DNA of 10,751 bases. Origin: Defluviitaleaceae bacterium. GTDB lineage: Bacteria > Bacillota > Clostridia > Lachnospirales > UBA5962. The stretch is taken from assembly GCA_009787435.1 (NCBI GenBank), contig WRFW01000183.1:1-10751 (forward strand). Reading direction: 5' to 3'. This document shows, one piece after another, positions 1 to 7,097 of this stretch (within the stretch, counting starts at the first letter, position 1; every line of letters starts with the position of its first letter). A program made the translations under genes and the position numbers. The notes beneath the pieces are model-generated. The model ran no database searches. It had not been told where the DNA came from and saw only the letters and a list, made by a program, of their open reading frames with translations.

Positions 1-108
1 GTTTGGGATTGAGGGCAGCTGTTTTTTTATTATTCCAACGGCTGAAGAATGCTTTTTAGCACTGCCTGCCATTTGTGGTTGTTGTTTACTATGTGGTTTG
101 TTTTCCAT
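1..108 (-). CDS. Partial unknown gene, N-terminus only, overlapping the end of ruvX
   Basis: An open frame of 36 codons starts with ATG at 108-106 and runs off the left edge without a stop. A good SD (AAGGAG on the minus strand, about 111-116) lies four bases before the ATG, inside the last codons of ruvX. The gene therefore overlaps ruvX by 20 nt and is probably translationally coupled to it. The visible N-terminus begins MENKPHSKQQPQ and is polar and Lys/Gln-rich, with no signal peptide or membrane segment in what can be seen. In Bacillus the gene after ruvX is yrzB (DUF1292), and in other Firmicutes mltG can follow. This N-terminus resembles neither convincingly, so I give no function. A shorter in-frame ATG at 72-70 lacks an SD. 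Confidence 0.6.
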   Translation of the reverse strand, partial: MENKPHSKQQPQMAGSAKKHSSAVGIIKKQLPSIPN

Positions 109-586
109 TATTCTCCTTGTCTAAATAGGCTTGCAAAATCAAAGTTGCTGCCACTTGGTCTATATTTTGTCTTTCTTTATTACCAGTCTCTATTAAAATT
201 TTTTCTGCTTGCACGCTCGTTAAACGCTCGTCCCACAATATTATTTCTAATTTTTTAAAATTCCTATGAAGCCTTTCTTTAAAATCTTCCGTTTTAAGTG
301 CCCTATCCCCTTTAGTTCCATTCATATTTAAAGGGTTACCTAAAATAATTTTTTCAATATTTTCAGCTTTAATAAGTTCCTTAAGCTCTGAAATTAATGG
401 CTTTATAGTATATTCATCTTTTTTTATAAGCGTTTTAAATGGCAATGCAATTGTATTAGTCTCATCTGAAATGGCAACGCCTATGCGAATCTCTCCATAG
501 TCAATTCCTAGAATTTTTGATGAATGCGGTTTTGTTAGATTTTTAAGCTCATTTATTTTATAGAGCTCTTCATTATGTGCTTTCAT
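89..586 (-). CDS. ruvX: RuvX/YqgF family putative Holliday junction resolvase / pre-16S rRNA nuclease
   Basis: A 165-residue RNase H-fold protein of the YqgF family. In related bacteria this family is implicated in maturing the 16S rRNA 5' end, and was earlier named as a Holliday junction resolvase. Visible family motifs are GIDYGEIRIGVAIS (residues ~27-40, first catalytic Asp in DYG), ILGNPLNMNGTKGDRA, the WDERLTS segment, and the C-terminal IDQVAATLILQAYLD (Asp of the third acidic site). Family members are usually about 138-150 residues. This one has an N-terminal extension of roughly 20 residues before the first strand. No alternative start codon lies nearer the domain, so the ATG at 586 is kept although its upstream GGAAA is a weak SD. 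It lies 25 nt after ireB, matching the conserved ireB-ruvX pairing of Firmicutes. Confidence 0.93.
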   Translation of the reverse strand: MKAHNEELYKINELKNLTKPHSSKILGIDYGEIRIGVAISDETNTIALPFKTLIKKDEYTIKPLISELKELIKAENIEKIILGNPLNMNGTKGDRALKTEDFKERLHRNFKKLEIILWDERLTSVQAEKILIETGNKERQNIDQVAATLILQAYLDKENNGKQTT

Positions 587-611
587 TTGAAATTTTCCAA
601 TTCAGAATTTT

Positions 612-857
612 TTATAAATTTTTAATGTATGAAACTAATAAAACTTCTAATATCTCATCTCGCTCTACTTTAGTTATTATAGAGCGTGCATTTTTATGGC
701 TAGTAATGTAAGTTGGGTCTTCTGAGATTAAATACCCAACAATTTGGCGAACAGGGTCATAGCCTTTTTCTTCTAATGCATTGTATACTTCTTTTATTAT
801 TTTTGCCCCCTCAAACTCTGTTAAAGGGCCTAGCAATGATAATTTAGTAGTTTTCAT
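612..857 (-). CDS. ireB: IreB family regulatory phosphoprotein (UPF0297)
   Basis: An 81-residue protein matching the IreB/YrzL family. The diagnostic core is present: an ALEEKGYDP-type segment, QIVGYLISEDPTYITSH, then KNARSIITKVERDEILEVLL. In Enterococcus faecalis, IreB is phosphorylated on N-terminal threonines by the PASTA kinase IreK and dampens cephalosporin resistance. Here the N-terminus differs from that protein, but Thr3 and Thr4 are candidate phospho-acceptors (inference). Its ATG overlaps the mtaB stop as ATGA (854-857), and a GAGGAG SD sits inside the end of mtaB, so translation is probably coupled. The neighbour order ireB-ruvX is conserved in Firmicutes; the upstream partner there is often alaS rather than mtaB. 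Confidence 0.93.
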   Translation of the reverse strand: MKTTKLSLLGPLTEFEGAKIIKEVYNALEEKGYDPVRQIVGYLISEDPTYITSHKNARSIITKVERDEILEVLLVSYIKNL

Positions 858-2125
858 ATTAAAATCTCCTCTGTTAGAGTTATATTTTTGATTTGATTTG
901 TTAGCATATGAACGCTTTCCATAGAAACTTTTATATAGTTAGTAGTAAGCCCTATATATTTGCCTTTTTGGTCTGTCTCAAATAAAACTTGCATATTTTG
1001 CCCTACAAATTTTTCTTTGAACTCTTTTGCACCTTTATCTCTAACTTTAATTAGTTCATGTACACGGGATTGCTTCTGTTCTTTCGTTAAATGCTCTTTA
1101 AAATTGTAACTTTTTGTGCCTTTTTTAGCCGCATAAGGGAACACATGAATATCCGCAAAATTTATTTCTTTAGCAAATTCATATGTTTCTATAAAATCTT
1201 CTTTCGTTTCACCAGGGAATCCAACTATTATATCGGTTGTAATAGCGGCATTGGGCATTATAGACCTTATCTTTCTAACAGATTCTCTAAATTCATTTGT
1301 AGTATATTTTCTATTCATAAGCTTCAAAATTCTATCTGAGCCAGATTGAAGCGAAAGATGAAAATGGTCGCAAACTTTTTCTAAATCTTTTATACCGCTC
1401 ACAAATTCATCGGTCATCACTTTTGGTTCTACACTACTTAAGCGTATACGCTCTATACCATTTATTTTATGCAGTTCACGAACAATATCTATTAATTTTT
1501 CACCGTTGTCTGCTCCATATGAAGCTATATGAATGCCAGTTAAAACCAATTCTTTATAGCCTGCCCTTGCCAACCTTTCAGCTTCTTTTATAATATTAGT
1601 AAATTCACGGCTTCTATTTCTTCCTCGGCTATAAGGAATTATACAATAAGTACAAAATTCATTGCACCCCTCTTGAATTTTAAGAAATGCCCGTGTTTTA
1701 GCATTCGTGCTTTCAAGCTCTAATTCTTCAAACACTTTTTCATACCGAAGATTTGAAACACTAGTAAGCGTTTCGCCAGTTTCTTCATCAAAGCTTTCTA
1801 CTAAATCTACTATTTTATATCTATCTTTATTACCGATTACTATATTAACGCCATCAATTGCTGCCACTTCTTCAGGGGCAACTTGTGAATAGCAGCCTGC
1901 CGCAATAACTATAGAATTAGGATTCATAGCTTTTGCACGCCTAAGCATTTGGCGGCTTTTTTTATCGCCTAAATTTGTTACTGTGCAAGTATTTATTAAG
2001 TATATGTCTGCTTTTTCATCAAATTGTTTTATTTCATAACCACGGTTTGTAAATATGTTTAGCATAGCTTGTGTGTCATATTCATTAACTTTGCAACCGA
2101 GGGTTAATGCTGCTATTTTTTTCAA
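854..2125 (-). CDS. mtaB: tRNA t6A37 methylthiotransferase MtaB
   Basis: A 423-residue radical-SAM methylthiotransferase that converts t6A to ms2t6A at position 37 of ANN-decoding tRNAs. The N-terminal UPF0004 domain holds three cluster cysteines: Cys11 in TLGCKVN, Cys47 in NTCTVTN and Cys78 in AAGCYS. The radical-SAM cluster is C154-x3-C158-x2-C161 in EGCNEFCTYCIIPYSRGRNRSR-type context, with SLQSGSD and ITTDIIVGFPGET further on. A C-terminal TRAM-like region (~365-423) completes the fold. The LGCKVNxYD start and SRGRNRSR segment favour MtaB over MiaB or RimO. The start codon is TTG at 2125-2123; it is supported by a strong SD four bases upstream and by the motif position. It lies 12 nt after glnS and overlaps ireB. 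Confidence 0.94.
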   Translation of the reverse strand: MKKIAALTLGCKVNEYDTQAMLNIFTNRGYEIKQFDEKADIYLINTCTVTNLGDKKSRQMLRRAKAMNPNSIVIAAGCYSQVAPEEVAAIDGVNIVIGNKDRYKIVDLVESFDEETGETLTSVSNLRYEKVFEELELESTNAKTRAFLKIQEGCNEFCTYCIIPYSRGRNRSREFTNIIKEAERLARAGYKELVLTGIHIASYGADNGEKLIDIVRELHKINGIERIRLSSVEPKVMTDEFVSGIKDLEKVCDHFHLSLQSGSDRILKLMNRKYTTNEFRESVRKIRSIMPNAAITTDIIVGFPGETKEDFIETYEFAKEINFADIHVFPYAAKKGTKSYNFKEHLTKEQKQSRVHELIKVRDKGAKEFKEKFVGQNMQVLFETDQKGKYIGLTTNYIKVSMESVHMLTNQIKNITLTEEILI

Positions 2126-2129
2126 AGAT

Positions 2130-2136
2130 ACCCCCT
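2130..2136 (-). promoter_or_regulatory. SD supporting the TTG start of mtaB
   Basis: On the minus strand AGGGGGT lies four bases before TTG. No ATG, GTG or other TTG gives an equally placed start, so this site decides the unusual initiation codon. Confidence 0.75.
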
Positions 2137-2137
2137 G

Positions 2138-3724
2138 TTATTTAAACGAGCTTTTTAATGAAACAATCAAATTAAGCTCTTCTTCTTCGTTTTTATAAAA
2201 ATAGCCGTGTCTCATAAATTGGACACGTTCATCTTCAGCTGTTATTTCTTTTTCGATTAAAGCTTCTTTTTTCACAATGGAATTTTCATTTAAGCTGCCA
2301 TCTTCATTTAATAAATAGTCAATAAGATTAACTGTTTTCTTTACAGCATATTTTTCCGAAACCCAATGAAGAACGCCTTTAATTTTCCGAGCATTAAAGC
2401 CAGAGCCAGATTTTGTTTGTGGGTCATAAGTACAGCGAAGCTCTGTTATTTTTCCTGAACTATCTTTAATTATTTCTTCACAAACTATAGCGTATGCCCC
2501 TTTTAAACGAACTTCTACACCCGGTGCTAATCGAAAAAACTTTTTTGGTGGATTTTCCATAAAGTCGCTAGCTTCAATGTAAATCTCTTTTGTGAACAAA
2601 ACTTTTCGGCTTCCTAGCTCTGCTTCACTGCTATTTTCAAGTTCAAGCTCTTCTTCACCCTCATAATTAGTTATTACTACTTTTAAAGGGTCTAAAACTG
2701 CCATTAAGCTTTTCGTTTCTTTTTTTAAAATATCACGGGCGTGGTGTTCTAAAAGCTCTATTTCAACAGTTCCATCCGCTTTAGAAATGCCAACTTCATT
2801 AACGAAAGTTTTAATTATTTCTGGTGTATATCCCCGGCTCCTAAGCCCTTTTAAAGTTAAAAGGCGTGGGTCTGCAAAGCCTTGTACTTTTTTTTCTGAA
2901 ACTAATTTATTTAAATGGCGTTTGCCTAAAATACTTTTTGATATAGAAAGCTTTCCAAACTCTATTTGGCGTGGCTTGCTTTCACCAATCCATGCGTGTT
3001 CTATAAACCAATTGTAAAGAGGTCTGTTATTTTCGAATTCTAATGAACATAAAGAATGTGTAATATTTTCTATTGCATCTTCTAAAGGGTGTGCATAATC
3101 ATACATAGGATAAATACACCAATTATCACTAGTGTTATGGTGGTGAATGTGTGCAATACGATATATTACAGGGTCTCGCATTACTATATTTGGGTGTGCC
3201 ATATCTATTTTAGCACGTAAAGTCTTTTCGCCATCTTTATAAATGCCCTCTTTCATCTCTTTAAAAAGCTTTAAATTTTCTTCTATGCTTCTTTCTCTAA
3301 AAGGGCTGTTTTTCCCTGGTTCTGTGAAAGTGCCTCTATACTCATGAACTTGCTCGCCTGTTAAATCACAAACGAAAGCTAAGCCTTTATTTATCAGGTT
3401 TAAAGCACATTCATAAAAAGTTTCAAAATAATTAGAAGCATAAAAAAGCCTATCGCCATAATCATAGCCTAGCCACTTAACATCTTCAAGGATAGAGTTA
3501 ACAAACTCTACACTTTCTTTTGAAGGGTTAGTATCATCAAAACGCATATTAAATTTGCCACCAAAATGCTTTGCAAGCTCTCCATTTAAAATAATGCTTT
3601 TAGCATGCCCTATGTGCAAATGCCCATTTGGCTCTGGTGGGAATCGAGTAATTAAGCTATTTAAATTTTCGCCTAAATCTTCTTTTATAAAATCTGTAAT
3701 AAAATTGTTCGTTATGTTATCCAT
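2138..3724 (-). CDS. glnS: Glutaminyl-tRNA synthetase
   Basis: A 528-residue class I aminoacyl-tRNA synthetase that attaches glutamine to tRNA-Gln. The signature RFPPEPNGHLHIGHAKSI (residues ~27-44) contains the HIGH motif at 37-40 and the PPEPNG sequence typical of GlnRS rather than bacterial GluRS. RFDDTNP follows at 61-67. The KMSKS-loop equivalent is at 265-271 and reads ILGKRHL, where most family members have a VMSKRKL-like sequence; Ser is replaced by Gly. The C-terminal anticodon-binding beta-barrels are recognisable (VEVRLKGAYAIVCEEI, KIKGVLHWVS, MRHGYFY near the end). Length is slightly under the 554 of E. coli. The ATG has an AGGTG SD six bases upstream. It sits 27 nt after mutS2 and 12 nt before mtaB, in the same operon. 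Having GlnRS implies that direct glutaminylation is available in this organism. Confidence 0.95.
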   Translation of the reverse strand: MDNITNNFITDFIKEDLGENLNSLITRFPPEPNGHLHIGHAKSIILNGELAKHFGGKFNMRFDDTNPSKESVEFVNSILEDVKWLGYDYGDRLFYASNYFETFYECALNLINKGLAFVCDLTGEQVHEYRGTFTEPGKNSPFRERSIEENLKLFKEMKEGIYKDGEKTLRAKIDMAHPNIVMRDPVIYRIAHIHHHNTSDNWCIYPMYDYAHPLEDAIENITHSLCSLEFENNRPLYNWFIEHAWIGESKPRQIEFGKLSISKSILGKRHLNKLVSEKKVQGFADPRLLTLKGLRSRGYTPEIIKTFVNEVGISKADGTVEIELLEHHARDILKKETKSLMAVLDPLKVVITNYEGEEELELENSSEAELGSRKVLFTKEIYIEASDFMENPPKKFFRLAPGVEVRLKGAYAIVCEEIIKDSSGKITELRCTYDPQTKSGSGFNARKIKGVLHWVSEKYAVKKTVNLIDYLLNEDGSLNENSIVKKEALIEKEITAEDERVQFMRHGYFYKNEEEELNLIVSLKSSFK

Positions 3725-3751
3725 ATTTACACCTACATGTTTAATTAATAT

Positions 3752-6106
3752 TTAATTTAATTCTACAACAGTAACTCCTGCGTCTCCCTCTCCAAATTCA
3801 CCTGCCCGGTAGCTTTTCACATAAGAATTTTTCTTTAAATATTCTTGCACAGCTTTTCTAAGCTGCCCTGTGCCTTTTCCGTGAATAATATATACTTGCT
3901 TTAAACTGGAAAGATAAGCATCATCTAAATATTTGCTTAATTTAGAGATACCCTCTGCAGCTAGGTGCCCCCTAATATCTAACTCTGTGCCTATACTAAT
4001 AGCTTTTGAATGGTTTTTAGAATAAGTTGAAACTGATTGTTTTTCATTATTTATAGTTATATTTTCACTCTTATCCAAAGATAACTGGTCAAGCGAAACT
4101 TCCATTTTCATTATGCCCATCTTAATTTGAACTTTATCATTTTTAACAGAACTTGAAACTATACCAGTTGTGCCCATAGTATGAACGAAAACTGTATCCC
4201 CGATATTTAATTTTTTAGGCTTTTCATATTTTGGCTTTCTAGGCTCTAAAATAGTTATCTCTTTTTCAAGCGATTTTCGCATATTAGAAAGCTCGTTTAT
4301 ATTCTTGCTATCATTTTGCACTTTTGCCATATCTTTAATTATTTTATCGGCATTTTGTTTAGAAATAATTAAAATTTCTTGGGCTTCTTTTTTAGCACGC
4401 TCAATAATTTTTACTCGGTCTTTTTCTAATTTTTCACGCTGCTCTGTAATTTGTTTTTTAAGACTCTCTATTTCTCTCAAATATTTTTCTGACTGTTCCT
4501 TTTCAAAGAGTATCGTCTTTTTATTAATTTCAAGGTCTGCTATAATATCTTCTAACTTTGCATCTTGCTTCGTTAACACATTTTTAGCACCATCAATAAT
4601 ATTATCTGAAAGCCCTAATTTTTTAGAAATAGAAAAAGCATTGCTTTTTCCTGGAATTCCTATTAAAAGCCTGTAAGTTGGTGCAAGCGTTGAAACATCA
4701 AACTCACAAGAAGCATTTTCAATGCCCGCTGTTGAAATAGCATATAGTTTTAATTCACTATAGTGGGTAGTAATAGCTGAGCGTATTTTTTTAGAATGAA
4801 GATATTCTATTATAGAGATAGCAAGTGCAGCCCCCTCTGTTGGGTCTGTTCCTGCCCCTAATTCATCTAAAAGCACTAACGATTTTGGAGTAATCTCATC
4901 TAAAATAGAAACTATATTTACCATATGAGAAGAAAAAGTAGAAAGGCTCTGCTCTATACTCTGTTCATCACCTATATCTGCGAAGATTTTATCAAACACG
5001 GTAAGTTCGCTTTCGCTATTTGCCGGAATTTGAAGCCCAGCCTGCCCCATTAAAGAAAATAAGCCTAAAGTTTTAAGAGCAACTGTTTTCCCCCCAGTGT
5101 TAGGCCCTGTTATTAAAAGGGTTGAAAAATCTTTTCCTAGATAAATATTTAAAGGAACTATTTTTTCAGCTTCAATGAGAGGGTGGCGGCCTTTTATAAT
5201 ATTTACATAGCCATTTTCATTAAAGCGAGGGCGTATAGCATTCATTTTAAAGCTAAGGGAAGCTTTAGCGAAAATAAAATCAAGCTCTGTTATAGTTTTT
5301 AAATTGTCTAAAAGGGTGTTTCGATCTATTGCTACTTTATTTGAAAGGTCTTTTAAAATACGTTCTATCTCTTTATTTTCAGCTGCCATTAATTCTTTAA
5401 TTTTGTTGTTTAAAGTTATAACAGCTGTTGGTTCCATAAAAAAAGTTGCACCAGTTGCAGATTGGTCATGAACTATGCCTGCAAAACTGCCCTTATATTC
5501 TTGTTTAATAGGCACACAATAACGCCCGCCACGTATAGTTATTAAATTATCTTGAAGCATATTTTTATAAGCAGTAGAGCTTATAATGTTATTTAATTGC
5601 TCTTTAATTTTTGAAGAAGCACTTTTTATAGCGGCTCGCAAAGCTTGAAGCTCATTTGAAGCATTATCATGAAGCTCTGTTTCACTTTTAACTGTGCGTA
5701 TAAGTTCTTTTTCCAAACTTTCAGGCACAATTATAGCTTCAAAATAATCTTCTAATATAGGGAAAATGTCTTCTTTATTTTCAGCCTTAGAATACTTTTG
5801 AATTTTTCTAAAAACATGTATAGTGTCGCTAATTTGCAAGCATTCAAGAATTGTGAGAATGCCCCCAAGCCCTGCCCTTTCAATTGGGTTTTCAATATTT
5901 TTAATGCCGCCCAATGGCAAGCTGCCCTTTTTTATAAACATTTCTAAAGCTGTTTCTGTTTCTTCTTGTGCTTTTTCAATTAACCTAAGCTTAGTGTGAG
6001 GCAAAAGCTGAGAAGCCTTTTTTTTACCCATAGGGCTTATTGCATAAGATTGCAAAAGCTCTATTATTTTTGTATATTCTAATGTTTTTAAATTTTTATT
6101 TTTCAT
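3752..6106 (-). CDS. mutS2: MutS2 / RqcU: SMR-domain MutS-family ATPase
   Basis: A 784-residue MutS2. It lacks the mismatch-recognition domain of MutS. In Bacillus it acts on collided ribosomes (RqcU) and has been linked to suppression of homologous recombination in other species. Order of parts: helical core (1-~290); ATPase with Walker A GPNTGGKT (334-341) and Walker B region SLVLLDELGAGTDPTEGAALA (from ~409); a long Lys/Glu-rich coiled coil (~515-640); a small KOW-like barrel (KLNIGDTVFVHTMGTTG, ~645-690); and a C-terminal SMR nuclease domain (~703-784) with LDIRG, HGKGTG and GEFGEGDAGVTVVEL. Full length. The ATG fits the family N-terminus but has no SD, only an A/T-rich run. A weak promoter candidate (TTGGGC 6142-6147, 16-bp spacer, TAAAAT 6120-6125) would leave a leader of only about 7 nt. 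It heads the six-gene minus-strand operon. Confidence 0.95.
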   Translation of the reverse strand: MKNKNLKTLEYTKIIELLQSYAISPMGKKKASQLLPHTKLRLIEKAQEETETALEMFIKKGSLPLGGIKNIENPIERAGLGGILTILECLQISDTIHVFRKIQKYSKAENKEDIFPILEDYFEAIIVPESLEKELIRTVKSETELHDNASNELQALRAAIKSASSKIKEQLNNIISSTAYKNMLQDNLITIRGGRYCVPIKQEYKGSFAGIVHDQSATGATFFMEPTAVITLNNKIKELMAAENKEIERILKDLSNKVAIDRNTLLDNLKTITELDFIFAKASLSFKMNAIRPRFNENGYVNIIKGRHPLIEAEKIVPLNIYLGKDFSTLLITGPNTGGKTVALKTLGLFSLMGQAGLQIPANSESELTVFDKIFADIGDEQSIEQSLSTFSSHMVNIVSILDEITPKSLVLLDELGAGTDPTEGAALAISIIEYLHSKKIRSAITTHYSELKLYAISTAGIENASCEFDVSTLAPTYRLLIGIPGKSNAFSISKKLGLSDNIIDGAKNVLTKQDAKLEDIIADLEINKKTILFEKEQSEKYLREIESLKKQITEQREKLEKDRVKIIERAKKEAQEILIISKQNADKIIKDMAKVQNDSKNINELSNMRKSLEKEITILEPRKPKYEKPKKLNIGDTVFVHTMGTTGIVSSSVKNDKVQIKMGIMKMEVSLDQLSLDKSENITINNEKQSVSTYSKNHSKAISIGTELDIRGHLAAEGISKLSKYLDDAYLSSLKQVYIIHGKGTGQLRKAVQEYLKKNSYVKSYRAGEFGEGDAGVTVVELN

Positions 6107-6232
6107 AATTTTTAAATATATTTTAATAGATAATGCGATAAGCCCAAATTTATAAACCGAACTAAAAAACGAACTTATTTACAAAACTTGTGAAGAGCCA
6201 CCCCCTCCATTTTATTTTCTTATAACTTACTA

Positions 6233-6261
6233 TTGACTTTTCCGAAACAAACTATTAGAAT
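6233..6261 (+). promoter_or_regulatory. Sigma-A promoter of the lytic transglycosylase gene
   Basis: The -35 is TTGACT (6233-6238), the spacer is 17 bp, and the -10 is TAGAAT (6256-6261). Expected transcription start is near 6268, giving a leader of about 34 nt to the ATG at 6302. The TTG inside the -35 opens a longer frame but cannot be the start codon. Confidence 0.75.
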
Positions 6262-6290
6262 ATATTATATAACATTTAAGGAGCTTTTTC

Positions 6291-6296
6291 AAGAGG
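6291..6296 (+). promoter_or_regulatory. SD deciding the transglycosylase start
   Basis: AAGAGG lies five bases before ATG at 6302. A second purine run, AAGGAG (6278-6283), lies further upstream and has no start codon at a usable distance. Confidence 0.6.
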
Positions 6297-6301
6297 TTTT
6301 T

Positions 6302-6985
6302 ATGAACAGTTTATTTAACGACATAACAAGTAGTATTAAGTCTAGCTTAAATATGAATTTTGACCCTGCCCAATTCACAAGCAGGCAACAAAATAGAAGG
6401 TCTGAAATTGCAAACAATAGCAATTCAAATAATATTAACAATATAACAAATAATAACAGCAATATAGAAAATATAAACCAAAGCAATAATAATATAATAC
6501 ATGGGCTTAGTTTTTCCGAAACTTTAGAAAATTTTATGGCTCATAATGATTTGCCACAAGATATTGCCATTGCGATTGCTAGTGCTTCTGCAAGATACGA
6601 GTTAGACCCTAATCTTATAAGGGCAGTAATCCGGACTGAATCTGATTATAACCCAAATGCAGTTTCAAGAGCGGGTGCTATGGGTTTAATGCAATTAATG
6701 CCTGCAACTGCTGAAAGCTTAGGTGTAACAGACCCATTTAATATTAGCCAAAATGTACACGCAGGCACTAGATATTTAAGACAGCTTTTAGATAGATTTG
6801 AAGGTGATTTAGAGCTTGCATTGGCAGCTTATAATGCAGGGGCTGGGAATGTTATAAGGCATGGTGGTGTGCCGCCTTTTAGAGAGACACAAAACTACAT
6901 ACCCCGTGTAATGGAGCGTAAAGAAAATTATATAGCGGCTCAATATGCAGCTATTAGTGGAATAAACACTTCAAATAATATTTAA
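6302..6985 (+). CDS. SLT-family lytic transglycosylase without signal peptide
   Basis: A 227-residue protein with a C-terminal Slt70/goose-lysozyme-like catalytic domain that cleaves the MurNAc-GlcNAc bond of peptidoglycan. The domain spans about residues 84-205. The catalytic Glu is E113 in IRTESDYNPNAVS, followed by GAMGLMQLMP (126-134), a GTRYLRQLLDRF helix, LALAAYNAG (172-180) and NYIPRV (198-203). Before it lies a polar N-terminus (1-37) and an Asn/Ser/Ile low-complexity linker (~38-64). There is no hydrophobic signal sequence and no lipobox, so secretion by a non-Sec route or a cell-lysis-dependent role must be considered (inference). B. subtilis CwlQ/YjbJ is a comparable small enzyme of this type. 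The start at 6302 is chosen over TTG 6233 because the latter is the -35 box. Monocistronic, divergent from mutS2, closed by a strong terminator. Confidence 0.9.
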   Translation: MNSLFNDITSSIKSSLNMNFDPAQFTSRQQNRRSEIANNSNSNNINNITNNNSNIENINQSNNNIIHGLSFSETLENFMAHNDLPQDIAIAIASASARYELDPNLIRAVIRTESDYNPNAVSRAGAMGLMQLMPATAESLGVTDPFNISQNVHAGTRYLRQLLDRFEGDLELALAAYNAGAGNVIRHGGVPPFRETQNYIPRVMERKENYIAAQYAAISGINTSNNI

Positions 6986-7031
6986 TATTTAATAAATTGT
7001 TTTTAAATTTTGCAAGCGATGAATTAAATAA

Positions 7032-7067
7032 AAATAAACGCCCCTTAATAAGGGGCGTTTATTTTTT
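7032..7067. terminator. Strong bidirectional intrinsic terminator
   Basis: A perfect 15-bp stem (7032-7046 pairing with 7050-7064) has a three-base loop and a GCCCC/GGGGC core. T-runs follow on both strands. It ends the plus-strand transglycosylase gene and the minus-strand regulator gene, which converge here. Confidence 0.92.
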
Positions 7068-7097
7068 AAACCGAAAAGATTAATAACTCAATTTAAA

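Noticed and set aside
49..258. Plus-strand open frame opposite ruvX, and similar frames opposite glnS, mutS2, mtaB and the regulators
   Set aside because: Each lies inside a well-supported gene on the other strand, lacks an SD and has no recognisable domain.
6175..6210. 11-codon minus-strand ORF starting in a GGAGGGGGTGG run upstream of mutS2
   Set aside because: No SD precedes its ATG, and the G-rich run gives no start at a proper distance. It is left as an unexplained G-rich patch.
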